This document shows, in pieces, positions 36,649 through 45,428 of a DNA stretch of 64,000 bases (positions are counted from its first letter, which is position 1; every line of letters starts with the position of its first letter). Under the pieces are notes generated by a model, which saw only the letters and a list, made by a program, of their open reading frames with translations, was not told the origin of the DNA and made no database searches. Source of the DNA: Luteibacter anthropi (GTDB lineage Bacteria > Pseudomonadota > Gammaproteobacteria > Xanthomonadales > Rhodanobacteraceae); the NCBI RefSeq assembly GCF_011759365.1, contig NZ_JAARLZ010000003.1, forward strand, positions 1 through 64,000. The letters are read 5' to 3'. A program made the translations under genes and the position numbers.

Positions 36649-38100
36649 ATGCTCGTGCTCGCCAACCTCATCGACGGCCAGGCACGCACACCGCGCGGCG
36701 GCCGTTATCTCGACATCGTCGATCCGGCCATCGGGAGAGCCTACGCCCGGTGCCCGGACTCGGATGCCGACGACGTCGCCGACGCCGTGGCCGCCGCGAC
36801 GCAAGCTGCTACAGGCTGGGCTGCCATGCCCGCCGAGGATCGCGCGCGCTGCCTTTATCGGCTGGCCGATCTTGTTGAAAGCCGCCTCGATACGTTCGCT
36901 GCCGCCGAATCGCAGGACAGCGGCAAGCCGCTCGCCCTCGCCCGCTCGCTCGACATTCCCCGTGCCATTGCCAATCTGCGCTTCTTCGCGGCAGCCATCG
37001 GCCAGTGGCATGGCGAGTCGCATGCCATGGAACAAGGCGCGATCAATTACACGCTGCGCCTGCCGCTTGGCGTGGTGGGCTGTATCAGCCCGTGGAACCT
37101 GCCGTTGTACCTTTTCACGTGGAAGGTCGCCCCCGCGCTCGCTGCGGGCAACACGGTGGTGTCCAAACCCTCGGAAATCACGCCGTACACGGCGTGGCTG
37201 CTCGGCACCCTGGTGGCTGAGGCGGGCTTTCCCCCGGGGGTGTTCAACATCGTGCATGGCACGGGGCCTGCCGTGGGCGAGGCCATCGTCACGCATGACA
37301 GCGTCAAGGCCATCTCCTTTACGGGCAGCACGCGCACTGGCGTGGCGATCGCCAGCGCCGCGGCGCCACGACTGAAAAAGGTGTCGCTGGAACTGGGCGG
37401 CAAGAACCCGGCCATCGTCTTCGACGATTTCGACTTCACCGACACGTCGATGGCCACCATCGTCCGTTCGGGCTTCGCCAACCAGGGCGAAATCTGCCTG
37501 TGTGGATCGCGGCTGCTCGTCCAGCGCGGCATCTACCAGCGCTTCCGCGAGGCTTACCTGGAGCGTGTCCGCGCACTGCGTGTCGGCGATCCGTCCGTGC
37601 CGGGAAGCGATCTGGGTGCCTTGGTGTCCCGTGCGCATTTCGAGAAGGTCACCGGCTGCATCGAACGCGCGCGTGCCGAAGGCGGCACGATCCTCACCGG
37701 CGGCGGCCGGGTCCTCGTCGATGGCCGTTGCGCCGATGGCTGGTTCGTCGAGCCCACCGTGATCGAAGGCCTTCCCTCGGGAGCGGCCACGAACCAGGAA
37801 GAGATCTTCGGCCCGGTTGTCACCCTGATTCCGTTCGATGACGAGGCCGAGGCGCTGGCCATCGCCAATGGCACCCCTTACGGACTGGCCGCCTCGGTGT
37901 GGACGAGCAACCTGTCACGCGCTCATCGCCTCGCGGCAACACTTGAATTCGGCATCATATGGGTCAACTGCTGGATGCTTCGCGACCTGCGTACGCCGTT
38001 CGGGGGCGTCAAGCAGTCGGGCGTCGGCCGCGAAGGCGGCTTCGAGGCCCTTCGTTTCTTCACCGAAGCCAGGAATGTCTGCATCAGCCATGGCCAATGA
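36649..38100 (+). CDS. 2-aminomuconate / 2-hydroxymuconate semialdehyde dehydrogenase
   Basis: The 483-residue aldehyde dehydrogenase has the catalytic Glu in LELGGKNPAIVF and the catalytic Cys in NQGEICLCGSRLLVQ, with the Rossmann motif FTGSTRTG. The ICLCGSR context matches the muconate-semialdehyde subgroup rather than general betaine or acetaldehyde enzymes. It oxidises 2-aminomuconate 6-semialdehyde (kynurenine pathway) or 2-hydroxymuconate semialdehyde (catechol meta-cleavage) with NAD+. The adjacent RidA-family gene, which fits 2-aminomuconate deaminase, favours the amino substrate. Confidence 0.87.
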   Translation: MLVLANLIDGQARTPRGGRYLDIVDPAIGRAYARCPDSDADDVADAVAAATQAATGWAAMPAEDRARCLYRLADLVESRLDTFAAAESQDSGKPLALARSLDIPRAIANLRFFAAAIGQWHGESHAMEQGAINYTLRLPLGVVGCISPWNLPLYLFTWKVAPALAAGNTVVSKPSEITPYTAWLLGTLVAEAGFPPGVFNIVHGTGPAVGEAIVTHDSVKAISFTGSTRTGVAIASAAAPRLKKVSLELGGKNPAIVFDDFDFTDTSMATIVRSGFANQGEICLCGSRLLVQRGIYQRFREAYLERVRALRVGDPSVPGSDLGALVSRAHFEKVTGCIERARAEGGTILTGGGRVLVDGRCADGWFVEPTVIEGLPSGAATNQEEIFGPVVTLIPFDDEAEALAIANGTPYGLAASVWTSNLSRAHRLAATLEFGIIWVNCWMLRDLRTPFGGVKQSGVGREGGFEALRFFTEARNVCISHGQ

Positions 38101-38512
38101 CATCATCCATGCCGACCGTGCGCCGCCTCCCGTCGGCGCGTACCCGCACGCCCGTCGCGTCGGCAACCTGCTGTTCCTGTCCGGCGTCGGCCCGCGCATG
38201 CCGGGAAGCAATGGCATTCCCGGCAACGTCACCGATATCCACGGCCATCTCATCGCCTACGACATCGAAGCGCAGTGCCACCAGGTGTTCGCCAACGTGC
38301 GCGCAGTGCTTGAGGCAAGCGGTGCGCGCTGGGAGGATCTCGTGGACATCACGGTGTTCCTCACCGACATGCAGCGCGATTTCGCCACCTACAACCGGCT
38401 CTATGCCGAAGCGTTCAAGGGCGTGGACGCCTGCCGGACAACGGTGGAAGTCAACGCCCTGCCAACCCCCATCGCCATCGAACTGAAGTGCATCGCCGCC
38501 CTCCCCCTGTAG
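38090..38512 (+). CDS. RidA-family protein, probable 2-aminomuconate deaminase
   Basis: The 140-residue product of the YjgF/RidA fold has the conserved GVGPRMPG and CRTTVEVNALPTPIAIEL regions; the Arg of the latter binds carboxylates in this family. It overlaps the dehydrogenase gene by 11 bases. Together they fit the two steps aminomuconate semialdehyde to aminomuconate to oxalocrotonate. The upstream kynurenine genes (kmo, kynU, 3-hydroxyanthranilate dioxygenase, ACMSD) are not in the window. The stop codon TAG (38510-38512) is part of the first REP of the array that follows. Confidence 0.85.
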   Translation: MANDIIHADRAPPPVGAYPHARRVGNLLFLSGVGPRMPGSNGIPGNVTDIHGHLIAYDIEAQCHQVFANVRAVLEASGARWEDLVDITVFLTDMQRDFATYNRLYAEAFKGVDACRTTVEVNALPTPIAIELKCIAALPL

Positions 38513-39072
38513 GAGTGCGCCTGCGCGCGACCGCTACGAAGCGGCGGCTCACCCCTCTGCCCCGGTCGCGCGCAAGGCGCGCTCCTACAGAAAGCAGGCC
38601 TCGTGCAGCACCTCTACAAACGCTGCCCCTGTAGGAGCGCGCCTGCGTGCGACCGCTACGAAGCGGCTGCTCACCCCCTGCCCCGGTCGCGCGCAAGGCG
38701 CGCTCCTACAGAAAGCAGGCCTCGTGCAGCACCTCTACACACGCGGCCCCTGTAGGAGCGCGCCTGCGCGCGACCGCTACGAAGCGGCGACTCACCCCCC
38801 TGCCCCGGTCGCGCGCAAGGCGCGCTCCTACAGAAAGCAGGGCTCGTGCAGCACCTCTACACACGCGGCCCCTGTAGGAGCGCGCCTGCGCGCGACCGCT
38901 ACGAAGCGGCGACTCCCCCCTGCCCCGGTCGCGCGCAAGGCGCGCTCCTACAGAAAGCAGGCCTTGTGCAGCACCTCTACACACGCTGCCCCTGTAGGAG
39001 CGCGCCTGCGCGCGACCGCTACGAAGCGGCTGCTCACCCCTCTGCCCGGTCGCGCGCAAGGCGCGCTCCTAC
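38509..39072. repeat. tandem array of five REP-pair units (~121 bp each)
   Basis: Forward REPs start at 38509, 38631, 38752, 38874 and 38994, each with an inverted partner. The inner linker (CTACGAAGCGGC..) and the outer linker (AAAGCAGGCCTCGTGCAGCACC) differ from those of the 13.9 kb array, so the two arrays arose independently. Both ends overlap genes: the first TAG ends the RidA gene and the last (minus strand) ends hutG. Confidence 0.92.
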
Positions 39073-39854
39073 AGGAGGCAGGTTTTCAGGAGGGCTTCGA
39101 TCAGCACCTGTACGCGTGCCGCTTTTTTCGGCAGGTAGTCGAAGCTGTCTTCGTCCATGTAGTTGATCTGGGACAGCTCCAGCTGCACGGCATCGATGCC
39201 ATCTTCGGGCTTGCCATAGTGTCGCGTGATGTAGCCGCCCTTGAAGCGGCCGTTGGCCACCCACGAGTAGTCGTTCTGCTCGCCCAGCAAGGTCGTCAGG
39301 CGCTCCTGCAGCGCCGACGAGCAGCTGGCTCCATCGGCCGTGCCGAGGTTGAAATCAGGCAGCCGGCCATCGAACAGCATCGGTACATGACTGCGGATGG
39401 AGTGGCCTTCCCACAGCACCGCCCGGCCGTGCTTCTTGCGCAGGCGCCGCAGTTCATCGAACAGCGCCGAGTGGTAAGGCTTCCACCACTGCTTCACGCG
39501 CTCGGCAATTTCTTCCGCATCCGGCTCTGCACCCGGGCGGTAGATATCGCTGCCGTCGAACTGGATCGTCGGCACCAGCCCGGTCTCCTTGCGGCCCGGA
39601 TACAGCGCATGCCCGTCCGAAGGGCGATTGAGATCGATCACATAGCGCGACGCCACCGGCACGAGGATGCTGGCACCCAGCCCCTTCGCGACGGCATAGA
39701 GTTCCTTGACGTGCCAGTCGGTGTCCGCCGACCGGCGTGCCGGGCGCTTCATCCGCGCCTCGATATCCTTGGGAATGAAGCTGCCGTTGTGCGGCAGGCT
39801 GACCAGGAGCGGCGCGGTGCCGCGATGAAGGGTATAGGAGTCCATGGCGGCCAT
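39069..39854 (-). CDS. hutG: N-formylglutamate deformylase (N-formylglutamate amidohydrolase)
   Basis: The 261-residue product has LLVSLPHNGSFIP, SADTDWHV, DLNRPSDG and WEGHSIRSHVP, the N-formylglutamate amidohydrolase pattern with metal-binding His and Asp residues. It yields glutamate and formate at the end of one histidine degradation route. GAGGAG lies directly upstream of ATG 39854. No other hut genes are near. The stop codon TAG is supplied by the outermost REP of the adjacent array. Confidence 0.9.
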   Translation of the reverse strand: MAAMDSYTLHRGTAPLLVSLPHNGSFIPKDIEARMKRPARRSADTDWHVKELYAVAKGLGASILVPVASRYVIDLNRPSDGHALYPGRKETGLVPTIQFDGSDIYRPGAEPDAEEIAERVKQWWKPYHSALFDELRRLRKKHGRAVLWEGHSIRSHVPMLFDGRLPDFNLGTADGASCSSALQERLTTLLGEQNDYSWVANGRFKGGYITRHYGKPEDGIDAVQLELSQINYMDEDSFDYLPKKAARVQVLIEALLKTCLL

Positions 39855-39862
39855 TTTACTCC

Positions 39863-41224
39863 TCAACCGGGGACGCGATCGCCCAGCAGCACCATTTCCT
39901 CTGCCGACGTCGGATGAATGGCGATGGTGGCGTCCAGGTCGGATTTTCGTGCGCCCATCTTGATCGCCACGGCGAAGCCCTGGAGCATCTCGTCCACCCC
40001 CGGCCCCAGCATCTGCATGCCGACGATGCGCGAGTCCTCGCCCACGCAGATGAGCTTGAAGCGGGCGGTGATGGGCCGCTGCGCCAGCGCAAGCTGCATG
40101 GGCACGAATGATTGTTTATACAGGTGCACGTCGGCGCCGTAGCGCTCCCGTGCCTGCTCTTCCGACATGCCACAGGTGCCCAGCGGCGGATGTGAATAGA
40201 CCACGCTGGGGATGTTGTCGTAGTCGAGCTTTGCGTCCTTCTTGCCGCCGAAAAGCCGGTCCGCCAGCTTGCGCCCCGCCGAGACGGCTACCGGCGTGAG
40301 CGCCAGGCGCTGGGTCACGTCGCCCACCGCGTAGACACCCGGAACATTGGTGTTCTGCCAGTCGTCGATGAGGACATGACCGTTCTCGTCGGTGACCAGG
40401 CCGATGCGCCCGATATCCAGCGACGCCGTATTGGCGTGGCGCCCGACGGCCCAGATCAATGCGTCGTACGGGCCGGGATGATCGCCACGATTGCAGTCGA
40501 GCAGCAACACGCCGTCCTTCTCGTGCACGGCGTCGATCTCGCAGGTGTAGTGGATGCGGATGCCGTGCTGGCGCATCTCGTCGCCGAGGCCGTAGGCCAT
40601 CTCTTCGTCGAAGCCACCCATGAGGCGGCCCCGCACGTACATGTCCACGTCGCTGCCGAGCGCGCGCAGCACGCCTGCCAGCTCCACGGCGATGTAGCCG
40701 CCGCCGACGATGGCGGTGCGGCGCGGACAGTCCCTGAGATCGAAGAAACCATCCGATGTCATGCCCAGGTCGAAACCGGGCTTGTCGAGGCGATTGGCCG
40801 ACGAACCGGTGGCGATGACGACATGCGATGCCTTCAGTTCGCGATCACCGGCCTGGATGTGTCCCGGGGCAAGGAAACGGCCGGTTTCGCGAATTAGCGT
40901 GATGTGACCGTTGTCGAGGGCGCGCTGGTAGCTCACGTGGATGCGCTCGATGTATGCCTGCCGACGCTCGATGAAACGCGGCCAGTCGAGCTTGCCTGGC
41001 TGATCGGTGAAACCGTAGTCCGCCGCGATGTACTGCGCCTCGGCCATCTGCGCGGCGTACCACATCGCTTTTTTCGGCACGCAGCCGACATTGACGCAGG
41101 TGCCGCCCAGATCCTTCGGTTCGAGCAGCGCGACTTTTGCGCCGTGCTTCGAAGCCCGGATGGCGGTGGCGAGGCCTCCTGAGCCGCCGCCGATCACGAT
41201 GAGGTCGAAGGCTTCCACGGTCAT
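39863..41224 (-). CDS. gor: glutathione-disulfide reductase
   Basis: The 453-residue flavoprotein has the FAD motif GGGSGGLA, the redox-active disulfide in GGTCVNVGCVPKK, an NADPH-binding GGGYIAVELAG, and the C-terminal catalytic His in ATIAIHPTSAEE. It reduces oxidised glutathione with NADPH. ATG 41224 is preceded by AGGAG; the longer upstream frame lacks homology. It lies eight bases upstream of hutG on the same strand and may be co-transcribed. Confidence 0.94.
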   Translation of the reverse strand: MTVEAFDLIVIGGGSGGLATAIRASKHGAKVALLEPKDLGGTCVNVGCVPKKAMWYAAQMAEAQYIAADYGFTDQPGKLDWPRFIERRQAYIERIHVSYQRALDNGHITLIRETGRFLAPGHIQAGDRELKASHVVIATGSSANRLDKPGFDLGMTSDGFFDLRDCPRRTAIVGGGYIAVELAGVLRALGSDVDMYVRGRLMGGFDEEMAYGLGDEMRQHGIRIHYTCEIDAVHEKDGVLLLDCNRGDHPGPYDALIWAVGRHANTASLDIGRIGLVTDENGHVLIDDWQNTNVPGVYAVGDVTQRLALTPVAVSAGRKLADRLFGGKKDAKLDYDNIPSVVYSHPPLGTCGMSEEQARERYGADVHLYKQSFVPMQLALAQRPITARFKLICVGEDSRIVGMQMLGPGVDEMLQGFAVAIKMGARKSDLDATIAIHPTSAEEMVLLGDRVPG

Positions 41225-41311
41225 GCATCGCTCCTGGGGAATGGGGATGCTTGTCACCCTAGCAAATACGATGTGTGTTTCGTAAATGCGACGCCCACAA
41301 ACCACCCACAA

Positions 41312-42571
41312 TCAAAGCCCGAAACGCCCCGGCGAATACGGCGTCGGGTCCAGCGCAGGTGCAGGGCCGGCCAACAGGCTGGCCACCAGCTCTCCGGTGG
41401 CCGCCGACATGCTGATGCCCAGCATGCCGTGCGCCGTGGCATAGGTGAGATTGGACCAGCGCGTACTCGGCCCGATGATCGGCACCTCGTCCACGCTCAT
41501 CGGACGCCAGCCCCACCACGGCGTGACCTCGCCCCGGCCTTCGGGCTCATGCAGGTACGTGGCCGCCGCACGACGAAGCGCGCCGAGACGGATCTCGTTC
41601 AAGCCTTCGGCAAAACCGGAAAACTCCATCGTGCTGCCCAGGCGATAACCCGACGCCCACGGGGTGACGCACACGGCCGCATCGCGCAGCACAAGCGAAT
41701 GATGGGGCGGCCGCTCGGGCGGCTGCTCCCACGTGAGCGAATAACCCTTGCCCGGCTGCATCGGCAGGCGGATGTCGAGCAGGCGACCGATCAGCGGCGA
41801 CCATGCACCCAGCGCCATCACTACGCGCTCGCCGCTGAACACGCCACCCGTGGTGCGCACATGCGATACACGTGGGCCATCGAAGACAAACTCGTCCACG
41901 CGGGCACCCGTCTCGATCGCACCACCCAGCTCCCTCACCCGGCGTGCCAGCTCGGCCACGTAACGATCCGGTCGCAGGCGCGCGTCGCCCGGATGCAGCA
42001 GGCCACCGACCACGCCTTCGCGCAGTGCAGGCTCCTGGGCCAGCACGTCATCTGCCCCCAGCACGCGGACATCCATGCCAAGGCGACGCAGCAGATCCAC
42101 GTGCGCCCGATCCTCGTCCATCGTGCGCCGGCTGCGATAGGCGTAAAGCTCGCCCACCTCCTCGAACTCGCAGGACAGGCCATCGTTGGCAATCAGGTCG
42201 CCCAGCAGTGCCCGGGAGCGCGCCAGGATGGCGCCACGCGCCTCGCCGGCCTGCTGGTAATCCCGCCAGGTACAACGCCGGGCAAAGCCCATCAGCCAGG
42301 CCGCGCGAGCCGGGTCCGGCCGCGGGTTCACATAGAGCGGCGCATCTCGCCGGAACAGCGAACGCAAGGCGGTGCCCACCATGCCCGGCATGGTCAGGGG
42401 CCCCGCATGGCTGGGGGTGATCGTGCCGCAGTTGCCATGGGAGCTGCCGTTGCCGGGCAGCCCCTGTTCGAGCACGCGGACGGAGGCACCGGCCTTGAGC
42501 AGGTAGAGCGCACAGGCCAGGCCGATCACGCCGCCGCCCATGACCAGTACGTCGCTTCGGGATCTATCCAT
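41312..42571 (-). CDS. FAD-dependent D-amino-acid dehydrogenase-like oxidoreductase
   Basis: The 419-residue DAO-fold protein has an N-terminal GGGVIGLACALYL FAD-binding motif and NGSSHGNCGTITPSHA, and ends with the substrate-domain block PIIGPSTRWSNLTYATAHG. It resembles DadA, which oxidises D-amino acids to 2-oxo acids and passes electrons to the respiratory chain. Related enzymes act on hydroxyproline or other cyclic amino acids, so the substrate is uncertain. It stands alone. Confidence 0.86.
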   Translation of the reverse strand: MDRSRSDVLVMGGGVIGLACALYLLKAGASVRVLEQGLPGNGSSHGNCGTITPSHAGPLTMPGMVGTALRSLFRRDAPLYVNPRPDPARAAWLMGFARRCTWRDYQQAGEARGAILARSRALLGDLIANDGLSCEFEEVGELYAYRSRRTMDEDRAHVDLLRRLGMDVRVLGADDVLAQEPALREGVVGGLLHPGDARLRPDRYVAELARRVRELGGAIETGARVDEFVFDGPRVSHVRTTGGVFSGERVVMALGAWSPLIGRLLDIRLPMQPGKGYSLTWEQPPERPPHHSLVLRDAAVCVTPWASGYRLGSTMEFSGFAEGLNEIRLGALRRAAATYLHEPEGRGEVTPWWGWRPMSVDEVPIIGPSTRWSNLTYATAHGMLGISMSAATGELVASLLAGPAPALDPTPYSPGRFGL

Positions 42572-42703
42572 CCGCCCAGTTTAACGGGCCGGACCCCGGC
42601 TGGCGGCCTGTCCGAAGGCTGAATTCGCGCGCTTTGCGAGGTATTCCATGCAACTCATTGATTTGATAACCTCCCAGTGCCGATCCTGACAGGGGAAACG
42701 CCG

Positions 42704-43276
42704 ATGCGCGCCTCAACGATGCCTCACCACCCGCTACGCCACCTCCGCACCCTGGCCCTGGCCACCGGCGTGGTGCTGCTGGCCGCGTGTGGCAGCAGTC
42801 CGCATCGCCCCTCGTCCTCCCAGCGCAACAACCCCGCTTCGGCCGTGCCCCTGGCCAAGAACCTGAACTGGTCGACCAAGCCCGCCCTCGCCCCGCCGGC
42901 CGATGCGGCCAACGATGTGCTGTTCCGCGCCATCGGCCTGGTCGGCACGCCTTATCGCTGGGGCGGAAACACCCCTGCGGGCGGTTTCGATTGCAGCGGC
43001 CTCATCAATTACATCTACCTCACGTCCACCGGCGTGCGTCTGCCGCGCACCTCGGCGGAAATGGCCGCGCTCGACAAGCCCAAGATCCGCGAAACGGATC
43101 TCGCCAGCGGCGATCTCGTTTTCTTCGGACGCAGCCACGTCACCCATGTCGGCGTCTACGTCGGCAAGGGCCGCTTCGTTCACGCGCCCAACTCGGGCGG
43201 TACGGTACGACTCGACACCCTCGACGGCGCCTACTGGAAGGACAACTTCGTCTACGGACGTCGCGTCCTTAACTGA
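42704..43276 (+). CDS. NlpC/P60-family cell-wall peptidase lipoprotein
   Basis: The 190-residue product has a lipoprotein signal with LLAAC near residue 30 and a Ser/Pro-rich linker. The NlpC/P60 domain has the catalytic Cys in GGFDCSGLINY and the His in HVTHVGVYVG. Such enzymes cut peptidoglycan stem peptides (for example Spr/MepS). ATG 42704 follows AGGGGAAA; the upstream GTG is less likely. Confidence 0.9.
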   Translation: MRASTMPHHPLRHLRTLALATGVVLLAACGSSPHRPSSSQRNNPASAVPLAKNLNWSTKPALAPPADAANDVLFRAIGLVGTPYRWGGNTPAGGFDCSGLINYIYLTSTGVRLPRTSAEMAALDKPKIRETDLASGDLVFFGRSHVTHVGVYVGKGRFVHAPNSGGTVRLDTLDGAYWKDNFVYGRRVLN

Positions 43277-43300
43277 ATGGTTGGCAACGACGAGTGTTTT

Positions 43301-43337
43301 GCGTGCCAATTAGATTGCACGCTATTTAATTGCGTGC
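43301..43337. promoter_or_regulatory. possible OhrR operator with three half-sites
   Basis: GCGTGC (43301-43306), GCACGC (43317-43322) and GCGTGC (43332-43337) form two overlapping inverted repeats with AT-rich spacers containing AATT. They are followed by a TATATA -10-like sequence and lie 65 bp upstream of ohr. The OhrR sites I know of contain AATT and AATTG elements, as here, but the ohrR gene itself is not in the window. Confidence 0.45.
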
Positions 43338-43401
43338 TTATATATCCCCATGGCCCGGCAGCCGCCGATGCCTTCTTCCCCTGACGACAAAGGATCACGA
43401 C

Positions 43402-43854
43402 ATGAGCAACCTCTCGAAAGTGCAGAAGATCGTCTACACCGCCCACGCCAAGGTCGCCGGTGGTCGCGAAGGTCACGTCAAGAGCGACGACGGCCTGATC
43501 GACCTGCAGCTGCGCCTGCCGAAGGAAATGGGCGGCGCCGGTGGCGGCAGCAACCCGGAGCAGCTCTTCGCCGCCGGCTACGCCGCCTGCTTCGAAGGCG
43601 CCGTGCGCTTCGTCGCAAGCCAGAAGAAGGTGAACGTCGACGGCGCCTCGGTCGCCAGCAGCGTGGGTATCGGTCCGCGCGAGGGCTCGGGCTTCGCCAT
43701 CCAGGTCAAGCTCGAAGTGAGCCTGCCGGGTGTGGACGACGCCGTGGCCCAGGACATCGTGAAGACCGCCCACCACGACGTCTGCCCGTACTCGCACGCC
43801 ACGCGCGGCAATGTGGACGTGGACGTGTCGGTGAACGGCAAGGCCGTGGCGTAA
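43402..43854 (+). CDS. ohr: organic hydroperoxide resistance protein Ohr
   Basis: The 150-residue OsmC/Ohr-fold product has the two redox Cys residues in AAGYAACFEGA and HDVCPYSHATRGN. It starts with VQKIVYTAHAKVAGGREG, typical of Ohr rather than OsmC. It reduces organic hydroperoxides using a lipoylated partner. It is monocistronic with its own terminator (43882-43909) and a palindromic operator-like site upstream. Confidence 0.94.
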   Translation: MSNLSKVQKIVYTAHAKVAGGREGHVKSDDGLIDLQLRLPKEMGGAGGGSNPEQLFAAGYAACFEGAVRFVASQKKVNVDGASVASSVGIGPREGSGFAIQVKLEVSLPGVDDAVAQDIVKTAHHDVCPYSHATRGNVDVDVSVNGKAVA

Positions 43855-43881
43855 GCCCCTTCGCTGCTTCGCTACGTCAGG

Positions 43882-43909
43882 ACGGCGCCCACTGGGCGCC
43901 GTTCGTTTA
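43882..43909 (+). terminator. terminator of ohr
   Basis: ACGGCGCCC pairs with GGGCGCCGT around a three-base loop, followed by TCGTTT. The T run is short. Confidence 0.6.
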
Positions 43910-44012
43910 TGAATCGCAGCCGCGACGCCGGAAATGCCCCCTACTTCCGGCACACAACAGCGTCATGGGTTGAGCGCAAATTCCCGCGCACTGCCATGTG
44001 AAGGGATACGAC

Positions 44013-44711
44013 ATGCCGCCCTCTTCGAAACAGGCCAGGATTGCCGGCCTGTTGTTCCTGCTGCTCGTGCTCGTCGCCCCGGTAAGGCTGCTCTATATCC
44101 CCGACACCCTCATCGTCGGCAGTGATCCTGCCGCCACCGCGCGCAACATCCTCGCCAGCGAAACCCTGTTCCGCATGGGCATCCTGGCCGACATGGCCTG
44201 CGGCATGCTGATGATCTTCATCACGCTGGCCCTGCGCCGGTTGCTGCGGGGCGTAAACGAGGAACTGGCGGGCATGCTCGTCGTCCTGGGTGGCGTGCTT
44301 CCCGCTGCGCTCTATTTCTTCAATATCGCCAATGACGCAGCGGCGCTCATGCTCGTTCACGCCCCGCCCTATCTGGATGCGTTTACCCAGGCCCAGCGCG
44401 AAGGGCTGGCCCTTTTCTTCCTGCGCCTGCATACGCAGGTGATGTTCGCCTCGGAAGCCTTCTGGGGTGTCTGGCTGCTGCCGCTGGCGATCCTCGTCTA
44501 TCGCTCGGGTTTCCTGCCGCGCCTGCTGGGCGCCTGGCTGTTCGTCAACGGGCTGGCCTACCTCGTGCAAAGCGTGGTGGCCTTTCTGGTGCCGGCATGG
44601 ATAGCGCCACTGTCGGATATCTGCTCACCGATCCAGTTCGGGGAAATCGCCTTTACGCTGTGGCTGCTCGTCATGGGCGTAAAGCCAAGGCATGCCAGAG
44701 AACCCATGTAG
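44013..44711 (+). CDS. DUF4386-family membrane protein
   Basis: The 232-residue product has about six hydrophobic helices. KQARIAGLLFLLLVLVAPV at the start and FWGVWLLPLAILVYRSGF are typical of the DUF4386 family, whose function is unknown. GAAGGGA precedes the ATG. The last codon is followed by TAG at 44709-44711, which belongs to the first REP of the next cluster, so the coding end may have been reset by the repeat. Confidence 0.8.
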   Translation: MPPSSKQARIAGLLFLLLVLVAPVRLLYIPDTLIVGSDPAATARNILASETLFRMGILADMACGMLMIFITLALRRLLRGVNEELAGMLVVLGGVLPAALYFFNIANDAAALMLVHAPPYLDAFTQAQREGLALFFLRLHTQVMFASEAFWGVWLLPLAILVYRSGFLPRLLGAWLFVNGLAYLVQSVVAFLVPAWIAPLSDICSPIQFGEIAFTLWLLVMGVKPRHAREPM

Positions 44712-44822
44712 GAGCGCGCCTTGCGCGCGACCGATCATCGCGACAACCCGGTCGCGCGCAAGGCGCGCTCCTACAAGTGGGGGTATCGCGACAACCCGGT
44801 CGCGCGCGAGGCGCGCTCCTAC
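44708..44822. repeat. three REP sequences
   Basis: A forward REP (44708-44733) and two inverted REPs (44749-44774, 44797-44822) share the linker ATCGCGACAACCCGG. The extra inverted copy suggests partial duplication. They lie between two convergent genes. Confidence 0.9.
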
Positions 44823-44856
44823 AAAAAAACGGCCGGGTTTCCCCGGCCGTTTTTTA
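44823..44856. terminator. bidirectional terminator
   Basis: ACGGCCGGG and CCCGGCCGT arms with a four-base loop are flanked by A7 on the left and T6 on the right, so it can act for both convergent genes. Confidence 0.9.
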
Positions 44857-44876
44857 TAACCCTGGAGACTGACAGC

Positions 44877-45365
44877 TCAGTGCTCGCCGTCGCCCTTCGG
44901 GTGGGCATGGCCGTGGGCGATTTCCTCTTCCGAGGCGTCGCGCACGGTCTGCACGTCGATGTTGAAGTTGAGGGTCTTGCCGGCCATCGGGTGGTTGAGG
45001 TCGATATCGACCACGCTGGAACCCACCTTCTGCACCACCACCACGCGCTGGCCGCCTTCCTTCAGGGAGAGGATGGTGGTGTCGCCGGCCTTGAGGCCCT
45101 TGCCCTGCTGCGGGAAGTACTTCTTCGGCACGCGCTGGGTCTGGCCTTCCTGGCGAGGACCGTAGCCCTGCTCCGGGGAGATTTCGAGGTCGAACTTGTC
45201 GCCGACCGACTTGCCTTCCAGGCCGGCTTCCATACCCGGGATCAGCTGGCCATGGCCCAGCAGGATCCACAGCGGTTCGCCGCCCTCGACCGAGCTTTCG
45301 ACCTGCTGGCCGTCCACGGTGAGGGTGTAGTGGAACGAGATGACCTTGTCCTTGCCAGCCTGCAT
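44877..45365 (-). CDS. slyD: FKBP-type peptidyl-prolyl isomerase, SlyD-like
   Basis: The 162-residue product has the FKBP core (FHYTLTVDGQQVESS, GHGQLIPGMEAGLEG) and an inserted flap domain (EQGYGPRQEGQTQRVPKKYF), ending with a His-containing tail (HGHAHPKGDGEH) that may bind nickel as in SlyD. It helps folding in the cytoplasm. The ATG at 45365 is preferred; an upstream start would add 19 residues without homology. Confidence 0.88.
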   Translation of the reverse strand: MQAGKDKVISFHYTLTVDGQQVESSVEGGEPLWILLGHGQLIPGMEAGLEGKSVGDKFDLEISPEQGYGPRQEGQTQRVPKKYFPQQGKGLKAGDTTILSLKEGGQRVVVVQKVGSSVVDIDLNHPMAGKTLNFNIDVQTVRDASEEEIAHGHAHPKGDGEH

Positions 45366-45428
45366 GTTGGTTTCTACCGAAGGAAAACCGGGCATTTTAG
45401 CGGCCGCCCGGGTCGCCGTCACGTCGCC

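Noticed and set aside
38724-39917. 397-codon plus-strand open frame through the second REP array
   Set aside because: It consists of translated repeats followed by the antisense of hutG.
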